Below, piece after piece: positions 34,930-40,532 of a DNA stretch of 40,532 nucleotides (positions are counted from its first letter, which is position 1; every line of letters begins with the position of its first letter). Position numbers and translations under genes: made by a program. The stretch is from Ichthyophthirius multifiliis (Eukaryota > Ciliophora > Oligohymenophorea > Hymenostomatida): assembly GCF_000220395.1 (NCBI RefSeq), contig NW_004085949.1, forward strand, positions 1-40,532, given 5' to 3'. Under the pieces are notes generated by a model. That model was not told where the DNA came from. It did not search any database and was given only the letters and a program-made list of their open reading frames with translations.

Positions 34930-36834
34930 TCATAAAAAAGACTATTTATTTTATTATATATATAGTATATTATCTTAAAAATCAATATTTTCAAAAAACT
35001 CTATTAATTCTTTTATTTTTAATCCATTTTAAATACCCATAATAATTCCATAAATTATATTAAAAATACCTTTTTGACCTAAAATATGTATTTATTATAT
35101 AAAATTATTTTTTTTATTTATATATATTTTCATTAAATTTCCTTTATTTTTACACTCAAGTATATTTTATTAAACTTCTTATTCTTTTTCATTTTTAATT
35201 AAAATTTATATTAATTCGGCTCCTTCTTAAATTTAAGAAATTAAAATTTCTATATTTTCATTTATTTTAATTAATTTTTTACAATTTACTTAATTTAAAC
35301 AATTTAAAATATTCTCAAAATTCATGTTTTTTTTTTTAATATAAAATACAAAAAATTATATATATATTTTTTTTATTTTTTTATATATTATTTTTTTTAT
35401 TTTTATTTTTTTCAATTAAAAAATTATCCAAAATCATATTCACAAAAGCACAAATTTCAACATTTTTAATAAAACTTTCTCGAATTTTTTCTAGTTTTTC
35501 TACCAAAAACATCCCCTCAAACATCTCTTTTATACCCTCTTCTTCCCCAAAACCCTCCAAAACAACCAAAATAGCATTAAGAACATTACCTATGACATTT
35601 AAATCATTTATATCTAATCCTTTTATCCAAAAAGAGACTAAAAAATCATCCAAAAACAACTTTTATTGATTTAAATTTCCCCAAATAAGTACATTAGTGG
35701 ATATATAAATGACTTCTATTTATCCTTATATACCAAGTGCATTAATATTATCAAAATCAAATATTTTCTGGAAGAAAAAATCATCTAAAAAGGCTTAAAT
35801 CGCCTCTTAATTAGTACAAATATTGGAAATTGTCCATAAAATTTGGCATAAAAAATAAGTGTTTTTTTGGTTTTTTTCATATAGGGAATTTAAGAGGGAA
35901 AAAACCTGATTTTTTTCAAGAAAATTTTTTTCAATTTCTTTTTGGCTCGAAAAATATACGAAAAGAATTTTCGCATTTAAATGAAAAAGTTAATTTTCCT
36001 CATTTTTTTATTGTAAATTTTCCTTTATTTTTTCAAATAAAAAAAATCGTTTTTTTCAAATAAAAAATTATTTAAGCAAATACAAGTGTAAATATTCGAC
36101 ATTAAAACATCATTTTGATAAAAATTAGCCAGAAATTATATATTTAAATCATATATTTATTCTACTAAGGGTTCAATTAAGGGTCTATTGGCAAATTTTA
36201 AAAGATTTTGCGAAAATTCGAATATTTATTAGCTATTTTGTGCTGTTTGAGATGGATTTTTTTCAAAAAAGTCAATAAAATCGAATTATTAGATATATTT
36301 TTCGATAAAAAAATAAGAATCATGAGTTATATTATTTATTAAACATAATATTTATTAAAATAATATAGAGTTTTCTTTAAAAAAACATAATTTTTGTAAA
36401 ATAAGTTAATGATAAGTATCATTTATTAAGTTTTTTTCAATAAAATTTTATTCTAAATTTTATAAAAGTAAATTCTATAAAAAAAATAAAGATTGTATTA
36501 AATATAAATTAGTTGAAGATTTTTTAATTAAAAATTCGAAAATATTAAATATTCCTTCTTTTATATAAAAGAAGGCTATGGCTTTTTAAATCAAAAAATC
36601 TTCTTGTTTTTGTATTTTTTCGATAATATAATCAATATTTAAAAGTATTTAGGCTTAATTATCTTAGTTAATAGATAATAAAAGGTCCGATATTAACGTT
36701 AAATATATGTTTCTATCGAAATTTATTATTTTTGGAGTTTAACGAGTCGTTTAGAAATATTTTTTTAGTTTTTCTTTACGAATTTTTTGATTAAAATTAT
36801 ATTTTTTTTTAGATATTAAAGTATTTAATTCCAT
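34930..36834 (-). CDS. Divergent importin-alpha-like armadillo-repeat protein
   Basis: By family, importin alpha carries nuclear-localisation cargo to importin beta. The start MELNTLISKKKYNFNQKIRK, followed by EKLKKYFQTTR, is a basic stretch resembling the importin-beta-binding domain. Helical repeats follow, with armadillo-like pieces LCLINNITHDSYFFIEKYIQ, LCQILWTISNICTNQEAIQA and LNVIGNVLNAILVVLEGFGE. The canonical W..xxN motif shows up as WTISN once; most repeats have lost it. An 86-bp phase-0 intron (36023-36108) joins the two main frames. Near 35330 the frame meets a TGA unless spliced. The continuation from an ATG at 35325 (MNFENILNCLNQVNCKKLI, then GAELIQILIKNEKEQEV) resembles importin-alpha C-terminal sequence and ends at TGA 34930-34932. 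I could not fix that splice, so 34930-35325 may instead be a separate small gene. The channel gene starts only 81 bp downstream on the same strand. Confidence 0.62.
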
Positions 36835-38490
36835 TTTTATTTTTTAGTAAAAAAAAAAATATATTTTTTATTTATTTATTTTTTTAAAAAAAATTAAATT
36901 AAAAATAAAAAATATTATATAAAAAACAAGATTTTTGTTTAAAAAATTTTAAACGTTTTATTAGATTAAAAAACCGCTTATAATAAAAAAAAAGATAATT
37001 AAAAATATTTTTATTTTATAACATTGGAAAAATAAAGTAAATAATAAAAAAAAACTCGAAATATTTAAATAAATTGAAATATCAAATATAAATAATATTA
37101 TTTATATAAAAATAGATATATAAAAAAATCTAAAAAAAAATAAAAAGAATAATAAATATTTAAAATAAATTTATTTATTTATTTATTTATTTATATATAT
37201 ATATTTATATATTATATATTATATATTATATATTATATATTTGTTATCATTTAAGTATTTATTTTTATTTCTATATTTTTTTATTTATTTTTTATTATTT
37301 ATTTTATATTATTCATATTAATTTTTTATTTTTTAGTTTATATACTCATGTTTTTTAAATAATTATTTATTGAATTTTTAATTTTTTTCTTTTTTTATAT
37401 TATATTATTTTTATTTTTTTTTAGTTTAATTTTTATATTTTTTAATATTTTTTTAATTAATTTTAATTGAATTAATATTTTATATTTTTTTCAATTTTTG
37501 TACTATTATCTTAGTATAAGTTTCTTTTTATTTTAAATTTATTTAAATATAATTATTTTTGTTAATATTAAATTTAAAAATAAATTTGATTTTATTTTTA
37601 TTAAATAATAATTATAATACAGATATATCCAATTTATTTATATCATTTTTATTATTTTTTTACATTTTAGTTTTAAATTATTTTTACTTATACTTATTAA
37701 TTTTCAAAAGACATTATTTCTTTATTTTTAATAAAAACTGAAAAATTAAAACAGATATTATTATAAAAAAAAATTAAAATTAATTTAAATTCTAAACTAT
37801 TTATATAAATAATAAATATTTTTTATATTTAATTTAAAAATATATATTCAATTTTAAAAAATCAAATAAAAATAATGTATATATTATTATATTATCGTAT
37901 TTTTATATATATTATTATATTTAAAAGTAAAAATATTTAAAATAAATAATATTAATATTATAACTATATAAATAAAATAATTTAAAAATTAATGAATATA
38001 TTTATATATTATATTTATAATTTATTTAATATTATCATAATAGCATTTATTAATAAAATATGACTTAAAAAAATTATATATATATTGAGTAATTATATAT
38101 TTAATTTTTCATTTAAATTTAACAAGTATGATAAATGATATAAAAAAAGAGAATAAATTAATGTAAATATATACTATTTGAAATAAATATATAAAAAGAA
38201 TAAAAATTTAATTTTTCTTATTTTAATAAAGAAAAATCTTTAAAAAATTTATATAAAAATTTTAAAAAGAAAATAGAAAAAATTAAATATTATTAAATAT
38301 ATAGATTTTAGTAATAATAATATCAAAATATATAAAGTTTAATTTAAAAATAAATTTTTAATATAAAAAAAGATTTTTTATTTTTTTTATAAAAAAGTAA
38401 AAAAATATAATAATTATAAATTAATTTATTTATTTAAATTTTTTAATATTTTATTTATATATATTATTAAAATATTTATATTTTATTTAT
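36835..38490. other. Gene-free AT-rich spacer
   Basis: About 1.65 kb of A/T sequence with TTTA and TATAT tandem stretches (37170-37245). The plus-strand frame at 37559-37741 is a hydrophobic L/I/F/Y/N string typical of AT composition, has no relatives I can recognise and is not called. The upstream region of the importin-alpha-like gene lies at its left end. Confidence 0.6.
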
Positions 38491-38499
38491 TTTTTATAA

Positions 38500-39560
38500 T
38501 AATCTTATCTAAACATTTTAATTTTTTCAAAAATATCATTAATTTCTTTTAATAAAAAAATATTAATCTATATATAATTTTTATTACTTATTTACTCGAA
38601 TTAATAATGTATTATATATTCTTTATTAAATTAGAATTTTAATAGACAATATTATTTAGTAAATAATATAATCCATTAACACTTACTATTAGTTCAATAT
38701 CTATTTGTACTATGAAACTCCCATATTTTACATTTATATTCAACATATTCATCATGTCCTTTAAATTTCTATCTATCTAAATTTTTCTTGTTAATTTTTT
38801 TGTTTTATTTTTTACGGAAATAATCTATATATATTCATTAGAATTACATTCATGTTTATAGTAATTACTTATAATTATTTTTTTATCTTTTTAAATTACC
38901 TTTAGCCCATAAATTCCCTTTAAAACATCTTAAATCAATCCTATATTAAAAAATTTATATATACTAAGTATTCTATGTGTTTAAATTACTATTTTATATT
39001 AGCATTTAGTATTTGGGTAGTTAAATAAAGTAAAACAACTAGGATCATTCATAAAGAAAACTTTAAGAATTCCTATGGTAACTACATAATACCTATTGAA
39101 TTTGAATATCACAATATTCATTTTTAGAAAGATCACATTAACACATGAATTGTTCACAGCCTGCTCCTTTTTCCATAGAATGTTTTTTCTACTATATAGG
39201 CGGTTCTTTCAGAATAAATTTCCTAAAGTTATGACTTTTTAACAAATAGTTATTCACCATGTTTGGAATGATTTTATTAATATTTCATATTTTATTAAAA
39301 TTTTGGGACTATTTTTATAAACAAGAAAAATAAAATCAATTACTAATTATATATATTTCTCGAAGATAAAGTTATCATTTTATATTTATAATTAAAAAGT
39401 AATTTTTATAAACAAGATATATAATATTTTACTATATTACAATACAAGGTTTTTATTATGTAAATTAAAGATATCTATAAGTTAACTTGTAAGGAAAAAT
39501 ATAGTCGAAGTTAGAAATTTTTAAGGTTTTATAATTGTGGAATTTATGGTAGGATATTTA
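38500..39560 (-). pseudogene. Second degenerate leishmanolysin (M8) copy
   Basis: On the minus strand, scattered pieces in several frames follow the intact protease at 23140-24672. An N-terminal trace near 39330-39480 (FNLHNK, DFIFLVYKNSPK) parallels DFRNLQNKK and DYFSRLIKIYPK. A clear block at about 39140-39200 (FYGKGAGCEQFMCQCDLSKN) parallels FYGKGVGCNHIMGQCNSS. SCFTLFNYPNTKC parallels the intact copy's GCNILVTYTNTKC, and KHECNSNEY parallels KYECKSNKQ near 38840. The whole catalytic block with HExxH and the third His is missing between the N-terminal trace and the Cys-rich block. There is no open frame of useful length. It is more decayed than the relic at 20530-21600 and in the same orientation as it. 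Confidence 0.75.
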
Positions 39561-40439
39561 TAAAATAAAACAATAGTTATTAATATAAAAAAATTATTAA
39601 GATTTATTTATAATATTTTAGTTTTTTTATATTTTTTTATTTTTTATATTTTAAAAATTATATTAATTTTAGTACATGTGTATTTTTAAATTTGAATAAA
39701 AAATATTTTTATTAAATATAATTATAATTCAAATAAAAATTATCATTAATTATATAAAAAATATGTATTAATTTTATAATGTTTATTTTTAAAATAATTT
39801 ATTTATTAAAAGTATTATTTAAATAAGTAAAATTAAAATATTATACAAAAAAGAATACGATAAATACTTAAATACATATATTTATAATTATATATTTTTA
39901 TATTATATTTATATTAAAAATTATAATTATAAAAATAAAGTTATTATTTAAAAAAAGATTAATATAATTATTTCTAAATTAATTAATTAATTTTTATTGA
40001 AATTAATTTAAACATAAATAAAGGAAAATATAATAATATATTCAAAAAAAATTATAATATAAAAATTCTCTAAAATAAAAAATGATAATAAAAAATTATA
40101 ATAATTTTAAAATAAAAAAAATATAAAAAAAACTTATTTAAAATAAAAATATTAAACAAAAATTAAACAAATGTATTATAAAATATTAAAAAATAAATAA
40201 TTTTAAAATTTATTAGTATAAAAAATAAAGATATATTATAAATTAAATTATTGTTAATTTTTAAAATAAATAAATATTTTTAAGAAAATAGAAATAATAG
40301 ATAAAAATAAAAATAAAAAACTATTTTATTTAGATATATAAAAAAAAAAAATAGAAATACATAAAAAAATTAAAAATAATTATTTATATCTTAAAATATT
40401 TATATAATAAAAAATAAAAATATTTATGTATATATATAA

Positions 40440-40482
<43 letters not shown>

Positions 40483-40532
40483 TTTCTTATAACCATTTAT
40501 TTATTCATTTTATTATTTTATTTTTTTCTTTA
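39561..40532. other. Right-edge AT-only sequence
   Basis: About 970 bp of nearly pure A/T with an AT run at 40446-40478. No gene, RNA or repeat family was recognised. Confidence 0.6.

Noticed and set aside
35381-35659. 92-codon minus-strand frame as a separate gene
   Set aside because: It is the part of the importin-alpha-like gene that happens to lack TAA/TAG codons; the frame continues upstream when these are read as Gln.
35830-36063. 77-codon plus-strand frame
   Set aside because: Antisense shadow of the importin-alpha-like gene.
37559-37741. 60-codon hydrophobic plus-strand frame
   Set aside because: Composition-driven L/I/F/Y string with no coding-like codon variety or relatives.

Overview
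This is a very AT-rich window (well over 80% A+T by eye) from a ciliate nuclear genome that reads TAA and TAG as glutamine and uses TGA as the only stop. Every convincing gene is shattered under the standard code. Each becomes a long, intron-split reading frame under the ciliate code, and these frames end at TGA. The DnaJ gene shows this most clearly: it ends ...GQQ with two in-frame TAA codons directly before TGA. Base composition, short GT..AG introns (29 to about 250 bp), ciliary genes and leishmanolysin-type proteases suggest an oligohymenophorean. A hymenostome such as Ichthyophthirius is my best guess, but the species is inferred and not proven. It looks like expressed, macronuclear-type sequence with compact genes separated by AT-only spacers.

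Left part (1-12.9 kb). A plus-strand gene (654-4754) encodes a protein with N-terminal leucine-rich repeats, a coiled coil, Sfi1-like centrin-binding Trp repeats and a second coiled coil. It converges on a minus-strand outer-dynein-arm docking protein of the ODA1/CCDC63/CCDC114 family (4988-7003), so both point to cilia or basal bodies. Next come a complete OXR1-type LysM + TLDc protein (8589-11000) and an unrecognised Gln/Asn/Lys-rich protein (11202-12832).

Middle (13-25 kb). There is a complete type I DnaJ/Hsp40 (13100-14817). It is followed by a Gln/Tyr/Arg-rich protein with an octapeptide tandem repeat built on YNRP (16114-17710), and by an unrecognised 363-residue protein that starts with an MG..CC lipidation-type N terminus (17948-19248). 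After a barren stretch comes a leishmanolysin (M8) relic on the minus strand (about 20530-21600). An intact, intronless, secreted leishmanolysin with an EGF-like tail follows, divergently oriented (23140-24672).

Right part (26-40.5 kb). A long minus-strand gene (26390-34848) is an IP3/ryanodine-receptor-family calcium release channel with N-terminal MIR domains, a RIH-associated region, six-helix pore region and the C-terminal zinc-binding CFICGL motif. Its selectivity filter reads TGAVGK instead of the usual GGGVGD. Just 81 bp upstream lies a divergent importin-alpha/armadillo-type gene on the same strand (34930-36834). A second leishmanolysin relic (about 38500-39560) and AT-only sequence close the window.

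No rRNA, tRNA, CRISPR array, transposon or virus-like element was recognised. No individual promoter, terminator or polyadenylation signal could be distinguished against the AT background.
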